Source: Cercis canadensis (Eukaryota > Streptophyta > Magnoliopsida > Fabales > Fabaceae). From it: a stretch of 64,000 nt of DNA. The translations under genes and the position numbers were made by a program. Under the pieces are notes generated by a model. The model ran no database searches. It had not been told where the DNA came from and saw only the letters and a list, made by a program, of their open reading frames with translations. Below, one piece after another: positions 51,632-64,000 of this stretch. How positions within the stretch are numbered: the stretch's first letter is position 1; each line of letters opens with the position of its first letter. The DNA is taken from positions 2,053 to 66,052 of the forward strand of contig QAOA01002618.1 of the NCBI GenBank assembly GCA_003255065.1, written 5' to 3'.

Positions 51632-54600
51632 TCAACAATGCCTCTCCACTCGCTTAGCTCTACTTCTGGTCATCGGGCCTCCAACTCCAAGCAAGGGATC
51701 ATGAACACTCATAGGGTTAGGGCATGTAGTAAGCTGATTCGCATCATTCCCTCCCTCCTCAGAAGGATTCGTCCTCGAATCTGAATCGTCACCTACATCA
51801 AACAAGGTTAAGTCAGCAACATTAAAAGTAGCACTAACATTGCCATACTCACCAGGAAGATTAATTTTGTAGGCATTGTCATTAATCCGCTCAAGGACCT
51901 CAAACGGCCCATCTCCTCGAGGGTGCAACTTTCATTTCCGTTGGGTAGGAAACCGTCCCTTCCTAAGGTGTACCCAAACCCAATCACCTGGTTCGAATAT
52001 AACCCTAGTTCGTCCCTTGTTGGCTTGCCTAGCATACTGCTCATTCTTCTTCTCAATATTAGCCCGAACCTTGGAATGCAAGTCTCTAACAAAATCTGCC
52101 TTGTGCTTACCATCAAGATTAGCAAACTCATTAGTAGGCAAAGGTAAAATATCCAAGGGAGTTAAAGGATTAAATCCATAAACAATCTCAAAAGGGGAAT
52201 AAGAAGTAGTAGAGTGTACAGTGCGATTATAAGCAAACTAACATGCGGCAAAGATTGTTCCCAACGCTTAAGATTCTTTTGCATAATAGCACGCAATATA
52301 GTAGCAAGCGTTCTATTAACAACCTCAGTTTGCCCATCTGTCTGAGGATGTGCAACCGTAGAAAATAGAAGCTTAGTCCCCAATCGACCCCATAGGGTTC
52401 GCCAAAAGTGACTTAGGAACTTCACATCTCTATCACTCACTATTGTTCTAGGTAAACCATGCAAGCGCACTATTTCTTTAAAGAACAAGTCAACAATGTG
52501 TGTTGTATCATTAGTTTTAGCACAAACAATAAAGTGAGCCATATTGCTAAACCTATCAACAACCACAAAGATACTATCTTTCCCACTTGGTGACCTTGGC
52601 AGCCCTAGCACAAAATCCATAGAAATATCAATCCAAGGTTGACTAGGTATAGGCAATGGTGTATAAAGTCCATGTGGCATAACTTTGGACTTGGCCTGTT
52701 TACAAGTAATACACTTGTCACAAATAGAAAGCACATCATGTTTCATGTGAGGCCAATAAAAATGTTCATGTAAAATATCCAAAGTCCTTTTAACACCAAA
52801 GTGCCCCATTAGGCCACCACCATGCGTCTCTCTAACAAGCAAATCACGTATAGAACATGCAGGCACACATAATTTATCTTTCTTAAACAAGTACCCATCA
52901 TGCCTATAATAATCACCACTAGCATACTTAGCACAAGCAATCCATAGTTGACCGAAATCAGAATCAGATTCATACAAGTCGTTGATAAGCTCAAAACCTA
53001 ATAGCTTAGCATGCAAAGAAGTAATTAAAGTATACCTTCTAGACAAGGCATCAGCAACGACATTCTCCTTCCCAGCTTTATATTTAATAACATAGGGGAA
53101 CGTCTCAATGAACTCTAACCATTTGGCATGTCTCTTATTTAACTTACCTTGGGATTTCAAATACTTCAAGCTCTCATGATCCGAATGAATGATGAATTCC
53201 CGAGGCCATAGATAGTGCTGCCACGTTTGGAGAGTCCTCACTAGAGCATAAAGCTCTTTGTCATAAGTGGGATAATTTAATGCTGCCCCATTAAGCTTCT
53301 CACTGAAATATGCAATAGGCTTGGAATCCTGCATCAAAACAGCCCCTATTCCAATACCTGAAGCATCACATTCAATCTCAAAAGCTCTGTCAAAGTTAGG
53401 CAAACATAAAAGAGGAGCACTAGTTAAAGTTTTTTTTAAAGTGGTAAATGCCCTCTCTTGTTCTTCGCCCCACTTAAAACTCACATTTTTCTTAACTAGT
53501 TCATTTAGGGGTGCGACTATGGTGCTGAAATTCTTTACAAACCGCCTATAAAAACTAGCTAAGCCATGGAAAGATCTTACCTCATTCGCATTCTTAGGTG
53601 TAGGCCAATCTCGGATTGCCTTAACCTTCTCCTCATCCATGCTAATACCCTTAGAACTTACAACAAACCCAAGAAATATAACAGAATCGGAACAAAATGC
53701 ACACTTCTTAAAATTAGCATACAATTTATGTTCTCTCAAAGCAATAAAGACATCATGCAAGTGTGACACATGATCATCTAGGGTTTTGCTATAAACTAGG
53801 ATATCATCAAAATAAACCACCACAAATTTTCCAATAAAGGCACGCAAAACATGGTTCATTAGTCTCATGAAAGTGCTAGGTGCATTAGTTAAACCGAAAG
53901 GCATTACTAACCACTCATACAAACCATATTTTGTTTTAAATGCCGTTTTCCACTCATCTCCTTCTTTCATGCGAATTTGGTAGTATCCATTCTTTAAATC
54001 TATCTTAGAAAAGACACTAGAACCATACAACTCATCAGGCATGTCATCTAATCAAGGGATAGGATGTCTATACTTAACCGTGATTTGGTTGATGGCTCGG
54101 CAATCCACACACATGCGCCATGTCCCGTCTTTCTTTGGCACCAAGATAACTGGAACTGAACATGGGCTTAGACTTTCTTTCACGAATATCTTTTGTACGA
54201 GCTCATATACTTGCCTTTGAATTTCCTTTGTCTCGTCAGGATTAGCTCGGTAGGCTGGTTTATTAGGGATAGTCGATCCAGGAACAAAGTCAATCTTGTG
54301 CTCTATGCCCCTCAAGGGAGGCAAACCATGTGGTATCTCTTCAGGGAAAATATCAGTAAATTCCTGCATCAAAGAAACAACCACACTAGGCAAAGAAGGG
54401 TTAAGAGAGTTAGTAAAATAAACATCCTTGTACATAAGTACAAGAAGGGTTGGCTTAGACAATAGAACACTCTTGACCTCACTTTTTTGTGCAAAAGCAC
54501 TCACTTTTTGTCTTCTCTCACTCTTTTTGTCCGTACTTTTTTCTTTTTCTCTCTCAGCCTCTTTTTCTTTGGCTGCTTTTTCTTCTCTCTCTTTACATTC

Positions 54601-55038
54601 TTTTGTAATCTTTGCTTGATCCGCATATGCAAGAGCACGTTTTAAAGGTTTCAACAAAGTGGCCTTGTCATTCTTGTAGACGGTGTAAGTGTTGTTGTAT
54701 CCGTCATACTTCACTCGCCTATCAAACTGCCATGGTCGTCCCAACAAAATATGACAAGCATGCATAGGCACCACATCACATAATACTTCATCTTTAAAAG
54801 TGCTAAAGAAAAATCCAATCCTAACTTGCTTGTTTACCCATAGGTCTCCTCTATCATTCAACCACCTTAGCCTATAAGGCGAGGGGTGTGGAATAGTAGG
54901 TAAATTCAACTTTTCTACGGCCAAGGTACTAGCAACATTAGTACAAGATCCACTGTCAATAATAACGCTACATACCTTATCTCCCACCAAGCATCGATTT
55001 TGAAAGATATGCTTGCGGTGTTTGCATGTTGAGCACAC
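51632..55038 (-). pseudogene. Gypsy element B pol (protease, RT, RNase H, integrase), broken
   Basis: Protease motif VIIDSGSCTNVAS is at about 54950. Reverse transcriptase has [43 protein letters not shown] and the YFDD active site (53803-53814). RNase H has [13 protein letters not shown], and integrase has the HHCC finger ([18 protein letters not shown]) and D,D-E residues in [18 protein letters not shown] and TDGQTEVVN. Lesions: a TGA after YRHPIP near 54050, where copy C has Arg, and a one-base deletion after SLPHV near 52238. The rest of the C-terminus is read in another frame and ends GPMTRSRAK. I see no chromodomain. It cannot produce full-length Pol. Confidence 0.9.
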
Positions 55039-56188
55039 GCCTGGACACCATCAAATACTGATCTGGAAGGGAGTCATCAATTCCCTCCACGTCACTAGCA
55101 TCTTCTAAGGGTGGCATGTCTTCACAACCAGGTGTAACAGTAGATTCCTCCTTACTATCATACTCACCAGTAGCAAGCATAACAACTTTCCTTCTATTGG
55201 GACATTCAGAAGATATATTTCCACGTCCTTGACACCTGTAGCATTTGATGTCACGTGACTTAGAAGAAGAGTTATAGTCTGTTTTACCTTGGGAAATAGG
55301 AGTAGAACCCGTAGGCTTTGGTCTTGTGTCGTCTCTTGGCTTTGGAGCTGTGTGAGGATTATCCTTCCAATTTGATTTCCAGTTTGAAGTTCTGGAAGGC
55401 ACACCGAATCTAGAAGCTGCTCTAGCCTTCAACTGTCGCTCTACATGCTCGGCTTTATGCACTAAGTCCTCCATCTCTACATAGTGATTCATCTCCACCA
55501 CTTCAGCAATCTCTCGCTTCAAGCCATTAATAAACCGTGCCATGGTTGCCTCACGGTTCTCATCAATACTAGCCCTCATCATGGCTATCTCCATCTCACT
55601 GTTGTACTGAGCCACACTCATAGATCCTTGTTTCAAATCTTGCAATTTCTTGAAACAATCTCTATAGTAATGTCTAGGTACAAACCGTTTCCTCATCACG
55701 GCTCTCATATCAGCCCATGACCGAATAGGTCTCTCACCATCTCTACGCCTGTTAATCACTAGCTGATCCCACCAAATACTAGCATAATCAGTGAATTCAA
55801 CTACTGCCAGCTTTACTTTTTTTTCTTCAGAGTATTCATGGCACTCAAAAACATGTTCCACCTTCCTCTCCCAATCTAGGTAAAGTTCAGGATCACTCTT
55901 ACCTTGAAATGTAGGAATTCTCATTTTTATACTCCCCAGGTTATTATCACGACGAGGGGCTGCCCTCCTCTCTCTTTTGGTCTCAATTTCAACCTTAGAA
56001 TAGTCTTCTTCCTCTTCCTCAGAATACCGAAAGGGTCTAGTTGTTTTAGTTTTTGTCTTAGGTGAAACTCGGTTTTCTAACCTCTCTAATCTGTCCTCAG
56101 TGCCCATTCGTAATGCTGCAATTTGGTCCTGAATTGCGTTCATATATGCATCCATATGACTTTTGGTGAATGGTTCTTCCTGTTCCAT
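54977..56188 (-). CDS. Gypsy element B Gag protein
   Basis: From the ATG at 56188 (an extension to 56263 begins with GTG) an open frame of about 400 residues encodes [40 protein letters not shown] and the retrotransposon gag domain through [15 protein letters not shown]. It ends in a basic linker and one CCHC-type zinc knuckle, [14 protein letters not shown], in which the usual His of G-H-x-x-x-x-C is Asn, so metal binding may be impaired. Gag forms the virus-like particle in the cytoplasm and packages element RNA. This is the only intact gag frame of the three copies. It runs into the protease region with a frame change near 55000. Confidence 0.8.
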   Translation of the reverse strand: MEQEEPFTKSHMDAYMNAIQDQIAALRMGTEDRLERLENRVSPKTKTKTTRPFRYSEEEEEDYSKVEIETKRERRAAPRRDNNLGSIKMRIPTFQGKSDPELYLDWERKVEHVFECHEYSEEKKVKLAVVEFTDYASIWWDQLVINRRRDGERPIRSWADMRAVMRKRFVPRHYYRDCFKKLQDLKQGSMSVAQYNSEMEIAMMRASIDENREATMARFINGLKREIAEVVEMNHYVEMEDLVHKAEHVERQLKARAASRFGVPSRTSNWKSNWKDNPHTAPKPRDDTRPKPTGSTPISQGKTDYNSSSKSRDIKCYRCQGRGNISSECPNRRKVVMLATGEYDSKEESTVTPGCEDMPPLEDASDVEGIDDSLPDQYLMVSRRVLNMQTPQAYLSKSMLGGR

Positions 56189-57167
56189 GTTGCACACACT
56201 CACCTCACGTGTTTCACTCGTGTTTACACTCAATTGGCTTTTTCCCGATAATGCGCTCACCACTCTTGCCTTTTTCCACTCAAATTTCCTTAGAAGCCCT
56301 TAAACAAGAACTTTCCAAGAACTTATCAAGGAGAAAAGGTGATAGAAACAAAAATGACAAGAAAGCCAAACAAGGGTGTTGAATAAAAATAAATAAGATA
56401 AGGAAGCAAAAAAGAAGATGACAAGGAAGCAAAACAAGAACTTCAAGAAGGAAAAAGAAATAAAATTAAATGACCAAGACTTTTGAATATAAATACTGAA
56501 TAAGGGTGTTGGTTTGGACAAGAAAAGAATAAAAAAATCTAGAAAACAGCAACAAATTGAAAGAAAATCAGCAGATTACAGAAAACAGCCCGAAACAGAC
56601 ATTTTTGAAGGATTTTGAGCTCGAAAATGGCATCAACTGGGGAGACCCAGTTGCCACGTCGAAGGTCTCTGAACGAGCTTCGAAACGCCGAGAATATCAG
56701 CAGATTACAGAAAACAGTCTGAAACATATTTTTTGAAGGATTTTGAGCCCGAAAATGGCATCAACTGGGCTTTCCCAGTTGCCACGTCGAAGGTCTCTGA
56801 ACGAGCTTCGAAACGCCGGGTCATGGGTTCCGTAACTCCAAACGAGCTAAAAGTTATGACATTTTCAAGTAAATGAGTCCAAATAGTCCATTTTTTATTT
56901 TCTTTTCACAAGAATAGATCTTGCTAATCTTTTTTTTTTTTTTTATTTATTTGTTTTGCAAAATCTGTCTCTCTTTGTTTTTTTTTTTTGTAAAAAAAAA
57001 AAACTTGACTAGGACTCTACGAACAACTAGGATTTGCTATTGCAATCGAAACAGCCGCCGCCTCTAAGCAATTTTAACCTAGAAAGTGAGTCCAAGTAGT
57101 CCATTTTTTTTTTTTTAATTTTCTTTTCACAAGAACAGATTTTGCTAATTTTTTTTTTGATTTGTTT

Positions 57168-57271
57168 NNNNNNNNNNNNNNNNNNNNNNNNNNNNNNNNN
57201 NNNNNNNNNNNNNNNNNNNNNNNNNNNNNNNNNNNNNNNNNNNNNNNNNNNNNNNNNNNNNNNNNNNNNNN
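57168..57271. other. Assembly gap (104 N)
   Basis: The N run lies in the leader of gypsy element B. Sequence before it (57060-57167) repeats 56850-56960, so the gap assembly is unreliable and the leader length unknown. Confidence 0.95.
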
Positions 57272-57576
57272 AGCCGCCGCCTCTAGGCAATTTTAACCTA
57301 GGACGTGGACTCTTAAACACAAACAAGGAAAACAAGGAAAAAATGACCAACCAATGATCCGAACAAAAATAATAGGGATAACTTGACCAGAAACTTAAAG
57401 AGCATAACGAAGAATGAAATTGATAGGAAAAATAAAAGACAAAAACTGACTTAATAGAAAGGGGGTAGAAGATGATTGACTCAAACAAATAAGATAGATA
57501 AAATAAAAATAGAATAGGGGGTATTAGGAATACCGATTGAAACTCCAAGGAGCCAAAGCTCTGATACCAAACCAAA

Positions 57577-58097
57577 TGATGCGTTCGCGTACCCGAAGGA
57601 TCGAAACGGAGTGTTTGGATACCAAACTGTGGGATGACCTTAGTTATCGCAATAGGGTGAACCCTTAACAAGGAAGGATTCTTGGTAAGTTCAAGTTCAA
57701 GTTCTTTGCCCAAGAACAACAGGGAAGCTCTCAATTCAAAGAAACTCAATAATTCAGAAACTGAATAATATTAATCTCAAAAACTGTTTTGCAAAGGCAT
57801 ACACGAATTCCTTATATAGGCAATTCGGCTAGGAGGCTACAAGCTATGATGGATCCTCTAAGAAAGTTAATAAAACCCTAATACCCAGTTTGGCCCATAG
57901 ACATAAAGGCCCAAAATATTAAAAACGAATTTAAAACTAATTAAACGTTTTGGCCCATAAACATAAAAGCCCAAAAATAAAACTAATTAAATTAAACATT
58001 ATTTTTGGCCTGCTCCAAACTTGGGCTCCAAGCTGGCCCATGTGCACCTTCTACAAGAGACAGATAAGTGATCCATCTCAACTCTGAACTTGGCCCA
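57577..58097 (-). mobile_element. Gypsy LTR 3 (521 bp), shared by elements B and C
   Basis: It has the same ends as the other LTRs. On one side it adjoins the primer-binding site of element B, and on the other the polypurine side of element C, so a single LTR serves as 5' LTR of B and 3' LTR of C. This is the signature of unequal LTR recombination. Confidence 0.9.
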
Positions 58098-61000
58098 GCT
58101 ACTCTTTCCTTAGTCTGCACCTCTTGGACTAAGCTCAACAATGCCTCTCTCACTCGCTTAGCTCTGCTTCTAGTCATCGGCCCTCCAACTCCAAGCAAGG
58201 GATCATGAACACTCCTAGGGTTAAGGCGTGTAGCAAGCTGATTCGCATCACTCCCTCCCTCCTCGGAAGGATTCGTCCTCGAATCTGAATCGTCACCTAC
58301 ATCAAACAAGGTTAAGTCAGCAACATTAAAAGTAGCACTAACATCGCCATACTCACCAGGAAGATTGATTTTGTAGGCATTGTCATTAATCCGCTCAAGG
58401 ACCTAAAACGGCCCATCTCCTCGAGGGTGCAACTTTGATTTCCGTTTGGTAGGAAACCACCCTTTCCTAAGGTGTACCCAAACCCAATCACCTGGTTCGA
58501 ATATAACCTTAGTTCGGCCCTTGTTGGTTTGCCTAGCATATTGCACATTCTTCTTCTCAATATTAGCCCGAACCTTGGAATGCAAGTCTCTAACAAAATC
58601 TGCCTTGTGCTTAGCATCAAGATTAGCAAACTCATTAGTAGGCAAAGGTAAAATATCCAAGGGAGTTAAAGGATTAAATCCCTAAACAATCTCAAAAGGG
58701 GAATAAGAAGTAGTAGAGTGTACAATGCGATTATAAGCAAACTCAACATGCGGCAAAGATTGTTCCCAACGCTTAAGATTCTTTTGCATAATAGCACGCA
58801 ATATAGTAGCAAGTGTTCTATTAACAACCTCAGTTTGCCCATCTGTCTGAGGATGTGCAACCGTAGAAAATAGAAGCTTAGTCCCCAATCGACCCCATAG
58901 GGTTCGCCAAAAGTGACTTAGGAACTTCACATCTCTATCACTCACTATTGTTCTAGGTAAACCATGCAAGCGCACTATTTCTTTAAAGAACAAGTCAGCA
59001 ATGTGTGTTGCATCATTAGTTTTAGCACAAGCAATAAAGTGAGCCATCTTGCTAAACCTATCAACAACCACAAAGATACTATCTTTCCCACTTGGTGACC
59101 TTGGCAGCCCTAGCACAAAATCCATAGAAATATCAATCCAAGGCTGACTAGGTATAGGCAATGGTGTATAAAGTCCATGTGGCATAACTTTAGACTTGGC
59201 CTGTTTACAAGTAATACACTTTTCACAAATAGAAAGCACATCATGTTTCATGTGAGGCCAATAAAAATGTTCATGCAAAATATCCAAAGTCTTTTTAACA
59301 CCAAAGTGCCCCATTAGGCCACCACCATGTGTTTCTCTAACAAGCAAATCACGTATAGAAAATGCAGGCACACATAATTTATCTTTCTTAAACAAGTACC
59401 TATCACGCCTATAATAATCACCACTAGCATACTTAGCACAAGCAATCCATAGCTGACCGAAATCAGAATCAAATTCATACAAATCTTTGATAAGCTCAAA
59501 ACCTAATAGCTAAGCATGCAAAGAAGTAATTAAAGTATACCTTCTAAACAAGGCATCAACAATGACATTTTCCTTCCCAGCTTTATGTTTAATAACATAG
59601 GGAAACGTCTCAATGAACTCTAACCATTTGGCATGTCTCTTATTTAACTTACCCTGGGATTTTAGATACTTCAAGCTCTCATGATCTGAATGAATGATGA
59701 ATTCCTGAGGCCATAGATAGTGCTGCCATGTTTGGAGAGTCCTCATTAGAGCATAAAGCTCTTTGTCATAAGTGGGATAATTTAATGCTGCCCCATTAAG
59801 CTTCTCACTGAAATATGCAATAGGCTTGGAATCCTGCATCAAAACAGCCCCTATTCCAATACCTGAAGCATCACATTCAATCTCAAAAGCTCTGTCAAAG
59901 TTAGGCAAACATAAAAGAGGAGCACTAGTTAAAGTTTCCTTTAAAGTGGTAAATGCCCTCTCTTGTTCCTCGCCCCACTTAAAACTCACATTTTTCTTAA
60001 CTAGTTCATTTAGGGGTGCGGCTATGGTGCTGAAATTCTTTACAAACCGCCTATAAAAACTAGCTAAGCCATGGAAAGATCTTACCTCATTCGCATTCTT
60101 AGGTGTAGGTCAATCTCGGATTGCCTTAACATTCTCCTCATCCATGCTAATACTCTTAGAACTTACAACAAACTCAAGAAATATAACAGAATCGGAACAA
60201 AATGCACACTTCTTGAAATTAGCATACAATTTATGTTCTCTCAAAGCAATAAAAACATCATGCAAGTGTGACACATGATCATTTAGGGTTTTGCTATAAA
60301 CTAGGATATCATCAAAATAAACCACCACAAATTTTCCAATAAAGGCACGCAAAACATGGTTCATTAGTCTCATGAAAGTGCTAGGTGCATTAGTTAAACC
60401 GAAAGGCATTACTAACCACTCATACAAACCATATTTTGTTTTAAATGCAGTTTTCCACTCATCTCCTTCTTTCATGCGAATTTGGTAGTATCCATTCTTT
60501 AAATCTATCTTAGAAAAGACACTAGAACCATACAACTCATCAAGCATGTCATCTAATCTAGGGATAGGATGTCTATACTTAACCGTGATTTGGTTGATGG
60601 CTCGGCAATCCACACACATACGCCATGTCCCGTCTTTCTTCGGCACCAAGATAACTGGAACTGAACATGGGCTTAGACTTTCTTTCACGAATCCCTTTTG
60701 TACTAACTCATCCATTTGCCTTTGAATTTCCTTTGTCTCGTCAGGATTAGCTCGGTAGGCTGGTTTATTAGGGATAGTTGATCCAGGAACAAAGTCAATC
60801 TGGTGCTCTGTGCCCCTCAAGGGAGGCAAACCATGTGGTATCTCTTCAGGGAAAATATCAGCAAATTCCTACATCAAAGAAACAACCATACTAGGAAAAG
60901 AAGGGTTAATAGAGTTAGTAAAATAAATATCCTTGTACATAAGTACAAGAAGGGTTGGCTTAGACAATAGAACACTCTTGACCTCACTTTTTTGTGCAAA

Positions 61001-61495
61001 AGCACTCACTTTTTGTCTTCTCTCACTCTTTTTGTCCGTACTTTTTTCTTTTTCTCTCTCAGCCTCTTTTTCTTTGGTTGCTTTTTCTTCTCTCTCTTTA
61101 CATTCTTTTGTAATTTTTGCTTGATCCGCATATGCAAAAGCAAGTTTTAAAGGTTTCAACAAAGTAGCCTTGTTATTCTTGTAGACAATGTAAGTGTTGT
61201 TGTATCCGTCATACTTCACTCGCCTATCAAACTGCCATGGTCGCCCTAACAAGATGTGACAAGCATGCATGGGCACCACATCACACAACACTTCATCTTT
61301 AAAAGTACTAAAAGAAAATGCAATCTGAACCTGCTTGTTTACCCATAAATCTCCTCTATCATTCAACCACTGTAGCCTATAAGGCGTGGGGTATGGAATA
61401 GTAGGTAAACCCAACTTCTCTACTGCCAAGGTACTAGCAACATTAGTACAAGATCCACTATCAATAATTACGCTATATACCTTGTCTCCCACCAA
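57992..61495 (-). pseudogene. Gypsy element C pol, broken
   Basis: The same domain order as element B: protease VIIDSGSCTNVAS at about 61470, reverse transcriptase with YFDD, RNase H, integrase HHCC and D,D-E. Stops include one after VVSLM near 60869, one near 60107 after KAIRD, one near 59509 after SLHA, one near 58679 where Tyr of EIVYGFNP is TAG, and one near 58400. The RT block is intact over 60110-60829 and integrase over 58682-59482. The end of the frame runs into LTR 3. Confidence 0.9.
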
Positions 61496-63755
61496 GCATC
61501 AATTTTGAAAGATATGCTCTCTATGTTCTTCTATGTCATCTTCCCTCGGTTGCATTTGAGCACACGCCTAGACACCATCAAATACTGATCTGGAAGAGAG
61601 TCATCAATACCCTCCACGTCACTAGCATCTTCCAAGGGTGGCATGTCTTCACAACCAGGTGTAACAGAAGATTCCTCCTCACTATCCTACTCACCAGTAG
61701 CAAGCAGAACAACTTTCCTTCTATTGGGACATTCAGAAGATATATGTCCACGCCCTTGACACCTGTAGCATTTGATGTCACGTGACTTAGAAGAAGAGTT
61801 ATATTCTGTTTTACCTTGGGAAATAGGAGTAGAACCCGTAGGCCTTGGTCTTGTGTCTTCTCTTGGCTTTGGAGCTGTGTGAGGATTATCCTTCCAATTC
61901 GATTTCCAGTTTGAAGTTCTGGAAGGCACACCGAATCTAGAAGCTGCTCTAGCCTTCAATTATCGCTCTACATGCTCGGCTTTATGCACCAAGTCCTCCA
62001 TCTCTACATAGTGACTCATCTCCACCACTTCAGCAATCTCTCGCTTCAAGCCACTAATAAACCGTGTCATGGTTGCCTCACGGTTCTCATCAACACTAGC
62101 CCTCATCATGGCTATCTCCATCTCATTGTTGTACTCAGCCACACTCATAGATCCTTGTTTCAAATCTTGCAATTTCTTGAAACAATCTCTATAGTAATGT
62201 CTAGGTATAAACCGTTTCCTCATCACGGTTCTTATATCGGCCCATGACCGAATAGGTCTCTCACCATCTTTACGCCTGTTAATCACTAGCTGATCCCACC
62301 AAATACTAGCATAATCAGTGAATTCAACTACTGCCAGCTTCACTTTCTTTTCTTTCGAGTATTCATGGCACTCAAAAACATGTTCCACTTTCCTCTCCTA
62401 ATCTAGGTAAAGTTCAGGATCACTTTTACCTTGAAAGGTATGAATTCTCATTTTTATACTCCCCAGGTTATTATCACGACGAGGGGCTGCCCTCCTCTCT
62501 CTTCTGGTCTCGGTTTCAACCTCAAAATAGTATTCTTCCTCTTCCTCAGAATACCGAAAGGGTCTAGTTGTTTTAGTTTTTATCTTAGGTGAAATTAGGT
62601 TTTCCAACCTCTCTAATCTGTCCTCAGTGCCCATTCGTAATGCTGCAATTTGGTCCTGAATTGCATTCATATATGCATCCATATGACTTTTGGTGAATGG
62701 TTCTTCCTGTTCCATGTTGCACACACTCACCTCACGTGTTTCACTCGTGTTTACACTCAATTGGCTTTTTCCCGATAATGCGCTCACCACTCTTGCCTTT
62801 TTCCACTCAAATTTCCTTAGAAGCCCTTAAACAAGAACTTTCCAAGAACTTATCAAGGAGAAAAGGTGATAGAAACAAAAATGACAAGAAAGCCAAACAA
62901 GGGTGTTGAATAAAAATAAATAAGATAAGGAAGCAAAAAGAAGATGACAAAGAAGCAAAACAAAAACTTCAAGAAGGAAAAAGAAATAAAATAAAATAAA
63001 ATGACCAAGACTTTTGAATATAAATAATGAACAAAGATGTTGGTTTGGACAAGAAAAGAATAAAGGAATCTAGAAAACAGCAACAAATTGAAAGAAAATC
63101 AGCAGATTATAGAAAACAGCCCGAAACAGACGTTTTTGAAGGATTTTGAGCTCGAAAATGGCATCAACTGGGTTTACCCAGTTGCCACGTTGAAGGGCTC
63201 TGAACGAGCTTCGAAACGCCGGGTCACGGGTTCCGTAACTCCAAACGAGCTGAAAGTTATGGCCTTTTCAAGTAAGTGAGTCCAAATAGTCCGTTTTTGA
63301 TTTTCTTTTCACAAGAACAGATCTTGCTAATCTTTTTTTTTTTTTTTTTTTTTTTGTTTTGCAGAATCTGTCTCTCTTTGTTTTTTTTTTTTTTTTTTTA
63401 AACTTGACTAGGACTCGACGAACAACTAGGATTTGCTATTGCAATTGAAACAGCCGCCGCCTCTAGGTAATTTTAACCTAGGACGTGGACTCTTAAACAC
63501 AAACAAGGAAAACAAGGAAAAAAAAAGACCAACCAATGATCCAAACAAAAATTATAGGGATAACTTGACCAGAAACTTAAAGAACATAACGAAGAATGAA
63601 ATTGATAGGAAAAATAAAAGACAAAAACTGACTTAATATAAAGGGGGGTAGAAGATGATTGACTCAAACAAATAAGATAGATGAAATAAAAATAGAATAA
63701 GGGGGTTTTAGGAATACCGATTGAAACTCCAAGGAGCCAAAGCTCTGATACCAAA
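58098..63755 (-). mobile_element. Gypsy element C internal region
   Basis: Full-length internal region of the same family: primer-binding site 63742-63753, leader with a single copy of the 96-bp unit (about 63128-63222), gag and pol. It is continuous with LTR 4 at the right edge of the window. Confidence 0.9.
61578..62715 (-). pseudogene. Gypsy element C gag, broken
   Basis: ATG at 62715. Same domains as element B gag. Breaks: a TAG replaces Trp in LYLDWERK (near 62398), a TAA replaces Gln after KAEHVER (near 61960), and a TAG follows LATGE (near 61687). The zinc knuckle [14 protein letters not shown] is complete here, with the His that element B lacks. Confidence 0.88.
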
Positions 63756-64000
63756 TGATGCGTTCACGTACCCGAAGGATCGAAACGGAGTGTCTGGATA
63801 CCAAACTGTGGGATGACCTTGGTTATCTCAATAGGGTGAACCCTTAGCAAGGAAGGATCCTTGGTAAGTTCAAGTTCAAGTTCTTTGCCCAAGAACAACA
63901 GGGAAGCTCTCAATCCAGAGAAACTCAATAATTCAGAAACTGAATAATATTAATCTCAAAAACTGTTTTGCAAAGGCATACACGAATTCCTTATATAGGC
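63756..64000 (-). mobile_element. Gypsy LTR 4, cut by the window edge (5' LTR of element C)
   Basis: It begins TGATGCGTTCACG two bases after the element C primer-binding site and continues beyond 64000. Compared with LTR 1 it has one substitution in the first 13 bases. Confidence 0.9.

Larger units (their letters stand above)
51595..57576 (-). mobile_element. Gypsy element B internal region
   Basis: A complete internal region lies between LTR 2 and LTR 3: primer-binding site at 57558-57569 (seven bases from the LTR instead of two, owing to a small duplication of accaa), leader with two copies of the 96-bp unit (from about 56600 and 56720), gag, then pol. The 104-base N run at 57168-57271 lies in the leader. 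Order on the minus strand is gag, protease, reverse transcriptase, RNase H, integrase, the Ty3/gypsy order. Confidence 0.9.

Noticed and set aside
53321..53766. Plus-strand frames within the gypsy pol regions
   Set aside because: They are antisense shadows of the conserved reverse transcriptase and RNase H frames, repeated in both elements.

Overview
The window is nuclear DNA of a flowering plant, most likely a woody eudicot; the sequence does not let me name the species. Genes are sparse and intron-bearing, and much of the window is plant transposable elements: CACTA, MULE/Pack-MULE and MITEs, Ty1/copia remnants and Ty3/gypsy. It is draft scaffold sequence. Thirteen single-N junctions (1966, 6845, 19470, 22023, 22270, 22444, 23215, 25109, 25743, 26303, 27659, 31089, 32905) and one N run (57168-57271) mark joins. 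Several are flanked by near-identical sequence on both sides, which suggests unmerged overlaps or allelic contigs placed in tandem.

Layout. 1-2190: degraded coding scraps, including a kinase-like last exon. 2189-14677: two tandem copies of a cucumisin-type subtilase. The first (3733-6844) is cut off at an N. The second (8365-14677, ten exons, 739 aa) looks intact. Intron 2 of both copies holds a decayed copia gag; copy 1 also carries a captured GH17 glucanase fragment and copy 2 a MITE. 14678-18073: intergenic, with a pyrimidine-rich leader-like stretch near 16.6-16.9 kb. 18074-21985: a 3.9-kb CACTA element with a telomere-like repeat tract and a TNP2 remnant. 22-28.2 kb: a scrambled assembly zone containing a Pack-MULE with a class III chitinase fragment and a perfect 9-bp target-site duplication. 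28.2-29.3 kb: an LTR-like sequence.

30216-41800 is the most interesting part. It holds an intact, basic, secreted RNase T2 gene on the minus strand and, 4 kb away, an intact F-box gene whose C-terminal half resembles SLF/SFBB pollen-S proteins. A second, pseudogenised F-box copy follows. Between the F-box copies lie three decayed copies of the RNase 5' flank. This arrangement is that of an RNase-based gametophytic self-incompatibility locus, or of a paralogous or relic relative of one.

42-46 kb: AT-rich, internally duplicated, no recognised gene, ending in an LTR. 46-48 kb: LTR-retrotransposon debris. 48056-64000: a minus-strand array of one Ty3/gypsy family: a truncated element A, then elements B and C sharing an LTR. 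All three carry stops or frameshifts.

How the parts relate: the subtilase, RNase T2 and F-box are the only apparently functional host genes. If the RNase and F-box are the female and male determinants of self-incompatibility, the heavy TE load, local duplications and divergent allelic contigs fit the suppressed recombination expected there. That link is inference from the sequence alone.
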